Assembly: GCA_024398995.1 (NCBI GenBank) | Contig: JAKSIE010000006.1 | Location: 1-64,000 of the forward strand | Reading direction: 5' to 3' | Source: Fibrobacter sp. | GTDB lineage: Bacteria > Fibrobacterota > Fibrobacteria > Fibrobacterales > Fibrobacteraceae | Length of the DNA stretch: 64,000 nt | Part shown: piece by piece, positions 53,401-60,156 of the stretch | Numbering within the stretch: the first letter of the stretch is position 1 | How the letters are laid out: every line of letters begins with the position of its first letter | Position numbers and translations under genes: made by a program | Notes under the pieces: model-generated | Seen by the model: the letters and a program-made list of their open reading frames with translations, nothing else | Told to the model about the DNA's origin: nothing | The model's database searches: none

Positions 53401-54378
53401 ACGGGCATTACCTTGCCGTTTGGGGATATTGCCCTGTCTGGTGATTTGCATTGGAAGCAGGACTTCGCTCAGTCTAGAGAATATCCGCTGTATATCGATA
53501 CCACCACCATCTGGCCGCGTATTGGTTTGTCAATGAGTGTTCCTAACTTTGCTCAGAAGATCAGCTTCCTGAATTCCTTCCGTAGTGTTTCTACCAGCCA
53601 TAGATTTGATTACTCTTATACTTCTACGGTTCGTCCGTTCCAGAGTGCAGAAGATTCTTGGTCCAGGTCTATTAACTTCAATCCCTTGGTCCGTATTACC
53701 TTTATGCTCCAGAACAGCATGCGCATCGAAAATAGCGTACGCCTGAAGATTGAGGACACCGATCGTCGCCCGAAGGAAGAGGTGATCTCTTGCACTAGCT
53801 GGACTCCTGACGATCCTACTTGCATGAACGGCGACTTGCAGGATACTACGGACTACTTCTGGGAAACTCCCTGGATTCATACGTCTTTGTACAATGACTT
53901 CTCCATTAACATTGGCGATGACTTTACTGTGACCTACCCGTTGAAGCTTGATAAGGCTGTAAAGATCTGGAAGTGGTTCTACAAGTTCAAGAATGCTATC
54001 GATCTTAAGCTTACTGCAGGTTATGACTTCAAGAAGACTATCCGTAAAGAATACGATCCTGTAAGCGGCTATGACAAGGAAACGGAATCCGAGGCTACCG
54101 ATGGCGTGTTTAGGCGCTGGAGCTACAAGTCTCCTGTTAATGGCGATGACATGCAGAAGAGTTTCTATAAGCCGAAACTTGAAATGACTGATAGAACGGT
54201 GCCGTCTCGTACCCATGAATGGTTCATTAGACCGGCTGCAAGCTACACATTCAACAAGATAGCTTCCTTGAGCTCTTACATTGAATACCGTCAGATTCAC
54301 GAGAAGCTGGACGATGAAACAGCTCACCTCCGCCAGATACTCCAATTCGAGCTGGCTCTGATGCTGAGATTCAATTAG
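47482..54378 (+). CDS. sprA: SprA-like type IX secretion / surface translocon protein
   Basis: 2298 residues from GTG 47482 (possible alternatives: TTG 47494, ATG 47515). A signal peptide ends LAWSQG near residue 25. The size matches Bacteroidota SprA (about 2400), the outer membrane translocon of type IX secretion. Features seen: early conserved segments (TIPVTMPAWM, DIRLKGYGEYDN), the VEDFEATGSGLTYPLSRLSWYQASPP region typical of SprA, WMGRLNPGV, WLDDLRLSDMD, and a long run of barrel strands ending LQFELALMLRFN. Sec-exported T9SS cargo with sorting-like tails occurs in the same window. Confidence 0.85.
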   Translation: MAFGLKHWWFAMGVAVAAGLAWSQGDSSSVISASDTTAADPAENEWQPTLQYISLPPSVTPLNGLLPFGGVGASPSLMSNSKGQVFSHNVDVATREMDVSEKRVNSVSRDTTTLWSAHYPELTDYVADMYDIGRKRLWLNGLVGQASGGYETPETGSVFDITIPVTMPAWMRDFGLDKPKLMLQGSMDIRLKGYGEYDNAEGSTKTSLWPSPTLNYTPNFMVKGKIGPYITVEIQNVEEGLGTKNQVRVVYEESYKGEFEDYILQRVEAGTTNLALTGTELTGYSENHQGLFGIKADWKLGDWRLTTIASQDGGSQEEFTLKANESTSEFQVLDKQFISYRYYFLNHEVRNAYINEAVTGRKTSSYSATNLKLYKRGATNAITGVIDNVTVVYKTPSGKTVKKLVERLVEIPSSDFTYDPKMGVVKINGVNRNTLVAASWSGDGTDRTGTTVRDRSELVLIQWDAALSELDGIDKLMLRNVYSIGIADGSSSNFVLRMKNKSGIAGSFLKTLGLVDASTGTPLVNDAKIFTKNASGSYTGEMWLPCLPYTDSVYMGKPNAVELARQNCLEPLRLLDSTDAMAQLYNLPVYNLNRYTNRFYFESVGKRRNSTLSVRDPSSSYSVNGNSCMDISPGTEKVTAGSTTLIRGTDYEVNYELGQIELLSERALDPNKEIKVSFECEPLFEIDNKLLLGARAELPLDLYGFGAGSVFGLTALYKSQSTTAKTPTLGSEPYSSALLGMNLRLQDTVNALTELVNKIPGINTTASSSWRFEAELAASRHNANTSGNTSALVEDFEATGSGLTYPLSRLSWYQASPPGGVSDNPSTYIEDLDYRHQGEFIWHSNNTELYKNIYPKVGNSDVDNQHLTVLKMTLRANDNLSGKSWGGVMRPNSSYYQDMSNMKYIEVVARGNVGSIYLDLGLISEDLSINGFAPDGLYQGENDLGTTTALHDKGLDGKTGSDEQRQVWDCRISGCVSQIYDATNSSNFSTDIARDNFNDDLDEESDPPVYINGTENNAGERKYDTEDINKNGSLDKDISYVRYRVDLSDTNIANFEVLKNGWRKWRIPLNQYDTVVSANGSDYLTILSESQFSRLWMGRLNPGVAEAKVQIVGLAVVGNAWEETTVADYYRTSSNENSQIVEVNGFGQQVSESVSTKDTTYITVTTINNRENSNKYHKSPNTTTERDSDTNAPLKETALVLDYHNMNPGQEVGVTRIFETDKKDFSSYKSLKMEIHYAIEDKEISNRLSEAPVRFAMQFGEGSLEGSSDYYEWSFRPVMYSCNSSEREADCHEQNWLANAFAMDLTEFSNLKKTRRPPYMFAVEKDIAPKPGEEDRAEKIRLVGNPSITSIDWIRFVVIADSSASAEDLKGTFWLDDLRLSDMDTDWGYAARVGGQVNFADFVSLSGRVRYQDGNFATLSTSNGSPKPKISEAASQLDVGADFTMNLNKFMNDSAGFHIPLSMGYHTTTKRPYMKPTDDLHLKKNNFIDLTSDMFQNELDIDSRAEEEKLRDSANSKGYQSFVREKSFGISYRKDYKAHESMLGEVLSQVFLERPAFSYSYNESEGQSTTSSDSTYSYHTILEYKLGTFSMFKFRPFESLSKYRLLKDFAKSEFEPWPQTFDLTLFDLNYVRYVNQNRDPDYVDPQVDKVVTYTTELNHKLNMRWNIFSFLTTSYSLNIRRDMFSGGDREGFAKENFFTTREGGLFASGYIFDFDHSDRKVYVSEGDPVIIATDTIPKVNSNGDTMVINMQDPDSYEIRYDSTATYKVDSVGTREYGRSYGILRDERSRSQQFKIGFNPRIIPFLPFSINYSTDFNQQKTIPDDYDLMDETSIDKNYWTVSQTNRFEFTPTFKILDFVKNFGKATAVAKAFEKIKWREIRFSWNASTNTVGENFTLSQLYEDQGVTPFQYYLYGLGIGNGYRNRGLWNIVSGEMGMDDRNDYRGFGEYRNHHVDTLVYQGNFRHTVSRQFQTSTGITLPFGDIALSGDLHWKQDFAQSREYPLYIDTTTIWPRIGLSMSVPNFAQKISFLNSFRSVSTSHRFDYSYTSTVRPFQSAEDSWSRSINFNPLVRITFMLQNSMRIENSVRLKIEDTDRRPKEEVISCTSWTPDDPTCMNGDLQDTTDYFWETPWIHTSLYNDFSINIGDDFTVTYPLKLDKAVKIWKWFYKFKNAIDLKLTAGYDFKKTIRKEYDPVSGYDKETESEATDGVFRRWSYKSPVNGDDMQKSFYKPKLEMTDRTVPSRTHEWFIRPAASYTFNKIASLSSYIEYRQIHEKLDDETAHLRQILQFELALMLRFN

Positions 54379-54389
54379 CTTGCGCTTTT

Positions 54390-55160
54390 TTACTTGATGA
54401 TTCCCACGTCGCTGGTCTTGACGAAACCCTTGACTTTTTCACCGAGACGGATTTCGATGAAATTACCTTGCTGGGAAAGGACTTCGAAAGAGGTGCCTTC
54501 GGAAAGGGTGTTCAAAGTCTGAGATTTGTTGCTGGGAGCGCTTGTGACGTCGGCATCGGCGGCGGTGACGACTCCAGTAACTTCCGTTTCTGCAAGGAAA
54601 ATCTTGTAGCCGGCGCTTGCTGCAATGACGCAGGCGACGGAAGTCAGTGCGAAGATGATTCCCATAAAGACATTCTTGCGACGTTCGCTAAGGCTAATGC
54701 GGTTGCCAACCATGGCGAACGTGATAAGCCAGAAAATACCTAACAGAATAAACAGCTGGACTTTCAGGGACAAGGCATGATGAACCTTGAAGAGGCCTGC
54801 CAGAAGCGGATTTTCTTCGTCATCGTTATCTACCTTGTCCTTGGTCATGGCCTGGGCGTAGCTCAGGTTGTGCTGAATGTCGGCGTCGTTGGGGCGCAGG
54901 CGCAGGGCAGACTTGTAGTAGAATATGGCGAATCCCAGCTTGGCATTTCTAAAATAGGCGTTACCCAGGTTGTAGTAGAGATCGGCGTCTTGGATGCCGT
55001 TGTCTACGCATGTACGCCATTCGTCGATGGCTCGTTCAAAATCGTTTTCGTTGTAGGCTTTTGTGCCGGCGTCGATGCCGGGACAGGTGCTAGCAGCAAA
55101 GGCAACCTGTGCGAAAATCAGAGAAACGGAAATAGCAAAGATTCTAAGTAAGTTTTTCAT
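54390..55160 (-). CDS. batE: BatE-like TPR and SH3 protein
   Basis: 256 residues. A signal peptide ends QVAFA near 22. Two or more TPR repeats (about 25-105, DADLYYNLGNAYFRNAKLGFAI), two membrane helices (about 131-152 and 164-187), and an SH3-like C-terminal domain (DADVTSAPSNKSQTLNTLSEG) make the BatE arrangement. It lies next to batD, ending 11 bp from the sprA stop on the opposite strand. batA/batB are elsewhere in the window. Confidence 0.85.
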   Translation of the reverse strand: MKNLLRIFAISVSLIFAQVAFAASTCPGIDAGTKAYNENDFERAIDEWRTCVDNGIQDADLYYNLGNAYFRNAKLGFAIFYYKSALRLRPNDADIQHNLSYAQAMTKDKVDNDDEENPLLAGLFKVHHALSLKVQLFILLGIFWLITFAMVGNRISLSERRKNVFMGIIFALTSVACVIAASAGYKIFLAETEVTGVVTAADADVTSAPSNKSQTLNTLSEGTSFEVLSQQGNFIEIRLGEKVKGFVKTSDVGIIK

Positions 55161-55174
55161 TCTTCAAATTCTCC

Positions 55175-56992
55175 CTATTTCAAATCGCCAAGGTTTTCGC
55201 AGAGGCTTTCGACGTCCTTCAGCATTTTCTTTTGTTCTTCGGCAGAGGGGTTTACCGGAGCGAATCTTGCAAATGCGCATTTCTCAAGCCAGCTATCGAT
55301 GGCGGAAATGGTTTCTGCGGAAACGCCGCGTTTTTCCAGTTCCTGTTTCATTTGCGGGCGGGTCATGCCCTTGAATTCGGCGTTGGTCAAATCGCTCAGG
55401 TAGTCCACCAGACCGTTTTCCAGTGCGGCGTAGAGAGCCTTGGCGTCGCCCTTGGCTAGTGCTGCGTTTGCGTTGGCAAAACGAGCCTTAAGCTGCTTAT
55501 TGGCCTTGCCCTTGCGGACCAGGGCTACGTTGTTGCTGTTCTTTCTCTTGCGGAATACTGCGAAAGTGATGATGAAGTAGAAGGGGATGGTGGCCAGCAA
55601 GGCGACCCAGTACCAAATGGTCTTGTAGGGAACCGGCTTGTCAGTTGCGCCCTTCATGCTATGAATAAAGCGGATGTCGCTACCCAGGGACTCGATTTCC
55701 TGCTTCTTGACGGCGGCAGGGCCAGCGGCTGCCACGGGAGTTTGGAATACGGATTCAGCGGAATTGTCGCCCTTTTCAACAACGATGTTCCAGGGGCCGG
55801 CCACTGCAGTTTCGTATTTCTTTTTGCTGGGATTGAACCAAGAGTACTTGATTTCGGGAATGGTGAATTCGCCCTTCTTTTTAGGATAGAGGAACACCTT
55901 GATATTCTTGGTGGTCACCACCTTGTTTCCGGAAATCTTCTTGGAAATATTGTTCTCGGGAGGTACGGAGCGGAAGTCACTAAAGTCGGGGAGCTTGGGG
56001 TCGGAAATGGAACCCGGCAAACCGTCACCCTTGATAGTGATGGCAAGAGTCATAGCTTCGCCCACTTTCAATTCTGTTCGGTCGAATTCAGCCTTGAAAC
56101 TGTAGTTGCCAACCATGCGGTCGAAGTCCTCGGGCTTGCCTTCGGTGGGCAGGGGCTTGACGTTAAGAGTAATGGGCTGTGTGGCGGCTTCTGCTTCCAC
56201 GGACTCTTGACGGACGCTGCGGCTGGAGAAGGACATGCCGCCCATCTGCTTTTTCTCTTCTACAACCTTGGGCTCGCCGCGCTTGGTGTACTTGAACTTG
56301 AAGGGCGGAACTTGCAGGGTGCCGTTCTTTGTAGGGCTGAACCAGGCGTACTTTATGCTTGCCTGCATTTCGCGAACTGCGTTTTCCACAGGCTCAAACT
56401 TCAGGTTGGTCATGTCGTTGCGATGAACGATAAAGTCGTCGCCAGTATTCATGTCTGTGGCCTGCAGGTTTCCTTCGAAGTTTTCGTAGGTGTGGAAACC
56501 TAAGGTTACAGAAATCTGTTCGCCTTCATAGATATTTGTCTTGGACGGTTTCAAAGTTACGTCTAGGGCGGAGTCGTCGTAGGATCTTTGGATGGTCGCG
56601 TAAATCTCGTTTGCGATAACGCGCTTTTGCTCGTCGATGACCATGGTGATTTGGCCCACGTTGAATCGGCCTGTTTTTTTCGGGGCTTTCAAATTGAATG
56701 TGTAGATTCGGGCCTTGTAGCTGGAATGGTTTCTGCCGCCAAAGAAAGACTCGAACATATCGTCAAAACCGGGACGGATCATTTGGTCCGTACTGTCGAT
56801 ACTGACGAGAGAAAAACCGTTTTGAGCAACAAGGTTAATTTCACCACGGTTTTCGGGTAATTCTTGCAAGGGGAAAATCAGCTGAAGGGCAAGACGCTTG
56901 CCGACTTCGATTCGCTCTGTGGCGAACTGGAGTGACGGACGGGCGCTTGCAAAAATCGCCAAGGCTAGGCAAAGGAACAAAACTCGTTTCAT
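55175..56992 (-). CDS. batD: BatD-like oxygen-tolerance protein
   Basis: 605 residues. A signal peptide ends FASARP near residue 18. The large periplasmic region shows repeated beta domains with the BatD pattern: IEVGKRLALQLIFPL, INLVAQNGFSLV, YEGEQISVTLGF and a later FDRTELKVGEAMTLAITIKGDG. One membrane helix is at about 460-480, followed by a short cytoplasmic tail. BatD genes usually lie with batA, batB and batE; here it joins only batE, with a 14-bp gap. Confidence 0.9.
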   Translation of the reverse strand: MKRVLFLCLALAIFASARPSLQFATERIEVGKRLALQLIFPLQELPENRGEINLVAQNGFSLVSIDSTDQMIRPGFDDMFESFFGGRNHSSYKARIYTFNLKAPKKTGRFNVGQITMVIDEQKRVIANEIYATIQRSYDDSALDVTLKPSKTNIYEGEQISVTLGFHTYENFEGNLQATDMNTGDDFIVHRNDMTNLKFEPVENAVREMQASIKYAWFSPTKNGTLQVPPFKFKYTKRGEPKVVEEKKQMGGMSFSSRSVRQESVEAEAATQPITLNVKPLPTEGKPEDFDRMVGNYSFKAEFDRTELKVGEAMTLAITIKGDGLPGSISDPKLPDFSDFRSVPPENNISKKISGNKVVTTKNIKVFLYPKKKGEFTIPEIKYSWFNPSKKKYETAVAGPWNIVVEKGDNSAESVFQTPVAAAGPAAVKKQEIESLGSDIRFIHSMKGATDKPVPYKTIWYWVALLATIPFYFIITFAVFRKRKNSNNVALVRKGKANKQLKARFANANAALAKGDAKALYAALENGLVDYLSDLTNAEFKGMTRPQMKQELEKRGVSAETISAIDSWLEKCAFARFAPVNPSAEEQKKMLKDVESLCENLGDLK

Positions 56993-57120
56993 AATGCCAA
57001 AATTACCAAATTTTACCGAGAGAAATGGACAAATGCCGCCGAATTAGGCCCGTAAGGTAAAGATGCAAGAAAATGTAATGTTCATTAAGAAAAATTTTCG
57101 TTTTTATAACTTATTTTCCC

Positions 57121-57149
57121 TTGAAACGTTAGTAAAAATTTGTTAATAT
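57121..57149 (+). promoter_or_regulatory. Predicted promoter of the tiny 57189 gene
   Basis: TTGAAA at 57121-57126, a 17-bp spacer and TAATAT at 57144-57149, close to the sigma-70 consensus. The predicted start of transcription near 57156 leaves a leader of about 33 nt. Confidence 0.65.
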
Positions 57150-57188
57150 TGGCGCCGTTGTAATAGAAGTCACAAAGAAGGAGTGAAT

Positions 57189-57251
57189 ATGTACTGTCTG
57201 CTTGCTTATCTGATCGTAAAACAAATCAAGGCTGGAAAGGCTCTGATCTAA
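57189..57251 (+). CDS. Tiny 20-codon gene, putative small peptide
   Basis: Twenty codons MYCLLAYLIVKQIKAGKALI then TAA. The hydrophobic first half and cationic second half would suit a membrane-active or membrane-associated peptide. Shine-Dalgarno AAGGAG lies eight bases before ATG 57189. It has a near-consensus promoter at 57121-57149 and two terminators within 100 bp downstream, so it is a self-contained transcript in the 361-bp gap between batD and mqnC. Alternatives: leader peptide of a small RNA, or an unexpressed chance ORF. Too short to confirm without expression or conservation data. Confidence 0.55.
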   Translation: MYCLLAYLIVKQIKAGKALI

Positions 57252-57280
57252 GAAAAACGATTCGACAAAGGCTGAAAGAA

Positions 57281-57347
57281 GAAGGCGACCTGATGAAGGC
57301 CGCCTTGATTTTTTTAGGGGGGGGCACCTGAAATGGGTGTTTTTTTT
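57281..57347 (+). terminator. Tandem terminators after the tiny gene
   Basis: First hairpin AAGGCG...CGCCTT (57282-57306) with an internal mismatch, followed by T7. A second, weaker CACCT/GGGTG hairpin (57325-57339) is followed by T8. A G8 run lies between them. Confidence 0.75.
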
Positions 57348-57352
57348 GCCCG

Positions 57353-58426
57353 TTAATCGAAGTTCAGGGTACGGCGGTAGGGGGTGAATCCGGCGTCCTT
57401 AATGAATTTTTCAGCCTGCTCGATGGAGGTGAGGCCGTGGTTTTGCAGAACATTTTCTTCGATGACTATGCTGTTGATGTCGTCGGCGCCAGCGTGGAGG
57501 CCCAGTTCGCCCAGGGAAAGTCCCATTCCCAGCAGGGAGACCTCAATATGGGGGATGTTGTCCAGGTAGAGGCGGCTAAGGGCTAAAAGTTTCAGGTATT
57601 CGTCTCCGCGAACGTGGCGGATGGGAAAGTTGTCGGTTTGCGGTTGGAAAGTCCATACTACGAAACTGTTGAAGCCCGCCGTGCCCGCGTTTACTGCCAG
57701 GTCCTGGGTCTTGCGGACGTATTCCAGGTGTTCAATGATTTCTTCGTCGGTTTCGTCGCTGCCGAAGACGATGTTTGCGCTGCCGGGCAGGCCCTTCTTG
57801 TGGCAAGCGGCCAACGCGTCGCACCATTCCTGGGCGGGGAGTTTGCGGGGGCTTAGCTTTTGACGCATGCGATCGCTTAAAATTTCTGCGCCAGCACCCG
57901 GAACGGAACTGAGGCCCGCGTCCTTGAATATGTCCAGGAGTTCGTCCAGACTCAAGTTGTTGTACTGGGCGATGCGGACCAGTTCTACGGGGGAGAATCC
58001 GCGTACGGTAACGCCCATTTCATGGGTCAGCATCTTCAATACATCGACGTAATAGCTGAGGGGAATTTCCTTATTGACGCCACCCTGAAGAAAAATCTGG
58101 TCGGCGCCCTTGGCCTTTGCCTCTAGGGTCTTTTGACGGATTTCGTCTAAAGAAAGTACGTAGGCTTCGGGGCTCTTGAATGGCCTGCAGAAACTGCAGA
58201 AGCTGCAAGTGACTTCGCACACGTTGGTGTAGTTGATGATTCTGAATGCGGTGTAGCCCACTTTGTTGCCCGGAAGTCGTGCATGTCGGACGGTGTTTGC
58301 TGCTTCGACAACTTCAGTCCAGGGCACGTCCTTTAAAATATCAAGACCTTCTGCGGGACTCAAGCGTGTTGAAGAAAACCCCTTATTTTTTGCGCAAGCG
58401 ATGATTTTTTGAAGAATTTCGTTCAT
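57353..58426 (-). CDS. mqnC: Radical SAM protein, MqnC-like (cyclic dehypoxanthine futalosine synthase)
   Basis: 357 residues from ATG 58426; the longer frame to 58495 lacks support. It has the radical-SAM cluster motif CEVTCSFC (Cys70, Cys74, Cys77), INYTNVC just before it, YVLSLDEIRQKT, QIFLQGGVN, SVPGAGAEILSDRMR and VVWTFQPQTDNF, all matching MqnC of the futalosine menaquinone route; MqnE is the closest alternative. No other mqn genes lie nearby. The ORF starts close to batD on the same strand, but gene order gives no functional help. Confidence 0.85.
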   Translation of the reverse strand: MNEILQKIIACAKNKGFSSTRLSPAEGLDILKDVPWTEVVEAANTVRHARLPGNKVGYTAFRIINYTNVCEVTCSFCSFCRPFKSPEAYVLSLDEIRQKTLEAKAKGADQIFLQGGVNKEIPLSYYVDVLKMLTHEMGVTVRGFSPVELVRIAQYNNLSLDELLDIFKDAGLSSVPGAGAEILSDRMRQKLSPRKLPAQEWCDALAACHKKGLPGSANIVFGSDETDEEIIEHLEYVRKTQDLAVNAGTAGFNSFVVWTFQPQTDNFPIRHVRGDEYLKLLALSRLYLDNIPHIEVSLLGMGLSLGELGLHAGADDINSIVIEENVLQNHGLTSIEQAEKFIKDAGFTPYRRTLNFD

Positions 58427-58577
58427 ATTTGCCGAAATATTAATGTTTTTATACCCAAAGTGTGTAAAACTTTTTGGACATATTGTCCATGACATTTGCC
58501 TTCTTATATGATAAAAAAATTTGAGCGGGATGTAATTTTAAGAATGGGTTTGGTGTACCCATAAAAAGGAGTTTGGT

Positions 58578-60035
58578 ATGAAATCTATGGGACTTGCATC
58601 CTTTGGTTTGGCTGTGGCCTTGGCTGCTACTGCTGCAAATGCTTTCATCTTGACCGGATCTGTTGCAGACTCAAAAGGGAAGGCGGTAAAGGGTGCCGCA
58701 GTGAGCCTTCCTAGCCTAAGCCTGTCCACGACAACAGATGGCGTCGGTAGCTTTACTTTGAGAGACACGCCTATTTCTGCTGGGTTTAACGATAATACCC
58801 AGTCTATTGTTTCTCTTGTTAATCCTGGCTTTATCGGGATAAATGACGGTGTTCTCTCTTTCTCCCAGTCTGGCGTGAATCCGGTTCAAGTTCAGATTTT
58901 TGATGCCGTTGGCGTTCGTGTTTTGAACAAGACTCTTCAGGGGTCAGGCTCCGTGGATCTTCGTGGTTTTGTAAAGGCCGAAGGTACTTATTTCGCCCGC
59001 GTCAAGATGGGCTCTGCTATGCAGAATCTGAAATTTACCGCCCGCGGGACTTATGGTTCTACTTACGGAAAGCCTGTTGTTCAGGCTTTGAAGAAGGAGG
59101 CTGCTGGAGGTCACCTGCAGGTTGTTGCCGATGGCTTTGATACTTTGCTTGTGGCTCTCGCCAATCTCGATACCAATGTGCAGTTGACCTTGCAGAAGGC
59201 TGCCGGCGCGGAACCTCAGTTTGACTTTGGCTGGGCCAAGGGCAATGAACCTGTTCCTACTCGTGGTTGCGGCAAGACTTGGAGCCGCGTAAAGTCTGGT
59301 AGCTACGATTTCCAGTGGAGTAAGGGCAAGCGTACCATCCGCATCGATATTCCTGACAACTATGATAACAACAAACCTTACCGTCTGGTGTTTGGTATGC
59401 ACTGTATGGGCGGCTGGGCTGGTGGCGTTCAGCAGGAAGGCTACTATGGCTTGAAACCTTTGGACAAGGAAAAGACGACCATCTTTGTGGCTCCGGAAGG
59501 TAACGGAAATCAGGCTCCCTGGGCTCAGGATGACTACACCTTGTTTGATGAACTTTTGGCTGATCTCCAGAGCAATCTTTGCATTGACTCCAGCCGTGTG
59601 TTCTCTACTGGCTTCAGCTATGGTTCCATGTTCAGTAACGGTCTTTCTCGTAATCATCAGCATGTGCTTCGCGGCGTTGCCGTTTACGAAACTGCTGACG
59701 TGAACATTTGGTTGCCTCAGCATTCCGGCAAACCTATTGCATGGATGGGTGTGCTTGGCTTGCAGGATAATCTCTGTACGCCGGCTATGGGTCGCTCTGC
59801 ACGTAACACTGCCTTGAAGTATGCAAGTGCCGAAGGCAAGGATGCAACTAAGGAAAATGCTACGGAATACGGTGGCAGTGGTCCTCACGTTTGCTACAAC
59901 TACAAGGATGTAGATGAACGTTTCCCGGTTCGTTGGTGCACTCAGAATGGTGGCCACATTTGGGATCACAAGGACCCTGGCCAGACCCAGTCCTGGGTTC
60001 CTGCATCCACCTGGGATTTCATTACCCAGTTCTAG
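58578..60035 (+). CDS. Secreted CE1-like esterase with internal sorting-like module
   Basis: 485 residues. A signal peptide ends AATAANA near 22 (AAGGAG upstream). A carboxypeptidase-regulatory-like start (VADSKGKAVKGAAVSL) is followed by a beta-sandwich at about 101-156 (VQVQIFDAVGVRVLN ... LKFTARG) resembling type IX sorting modules, here internal. The catalytic domain (about 228-485) resembles CE1 feruloyl esterase/PHB depolymerase: GFSYGS with Ser347, and a later HIWDH. It probably removes esters from plant polysaccharides. A terminator follows. Confidence 0.85.
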   Translation: MKSMGLASFGLAVALAATAANAFILTGSVADSKGKAVKGAAVSLPSLSLSTTTDGVGSFTLRDTPISAGFNDNTQSIVSLVNPGFIGINDGVLSFSQSGVNPVQVQIFDAVGVRVLNKTLQGSGSVDLRGFVKAEGTYFARVKMGSAMQNLKFTARGTYGSTYGKPVVQALKKEAAGGHLQVVADGFDTLLVALANLDTNVQLTLQKAAGAEPQFDFGWAKGNEPVPTRGCGKTWSRVKSGSYDFQWSKGKRTIRIDIPDNYDNNKPYRLVFGMHCMGGWAGGVQQEGYYGLKPLDKEKTTIFVAPEGNGNQAPWAQDDYTLFDELLADLQSNLCIDSSRVFSTGFSYGSMFSNGLSRNHQHVLRGVAVYETADVNIWLPQHSGKPIAWMGVLGLQDNLCTPAMGRSARNTALKYASAEGKDATKENATEYGGSGPHVCYNYKDVDERFPVRWCTQNGGHIWDHKDPGQTQSWVPASTWDFITQF

Positions 60036-60087
60036 CATGACCGTCATGAAATAACGTTTGTTTTGTATTTACTCACTTTCTTGATGT

Positions 60088-60120
60088 AAAGCTTCCGGTG
60101 TGCTGCCGGAAGCTTTTCTT
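60088..60120 (+). terminator. Terminator after the esterase gene
   Basis: An 11-pair stem AAAGCTTCCGG/CCGGAAGCTTT with a seven-base loop and TCTTTT. Confidence 0.92.
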
Positions 60121-60156
60121 TTGTGGAGAAATTTGAAATTTGTTAAATTTGACGCC

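Noticed and set aside
60100-60156. Upstream ATG for the ABC ATPase frame
   Set aside because: It falls within the esterase terminator hairpin, so transcription ends or begins around it; ATG 60157 fits better.
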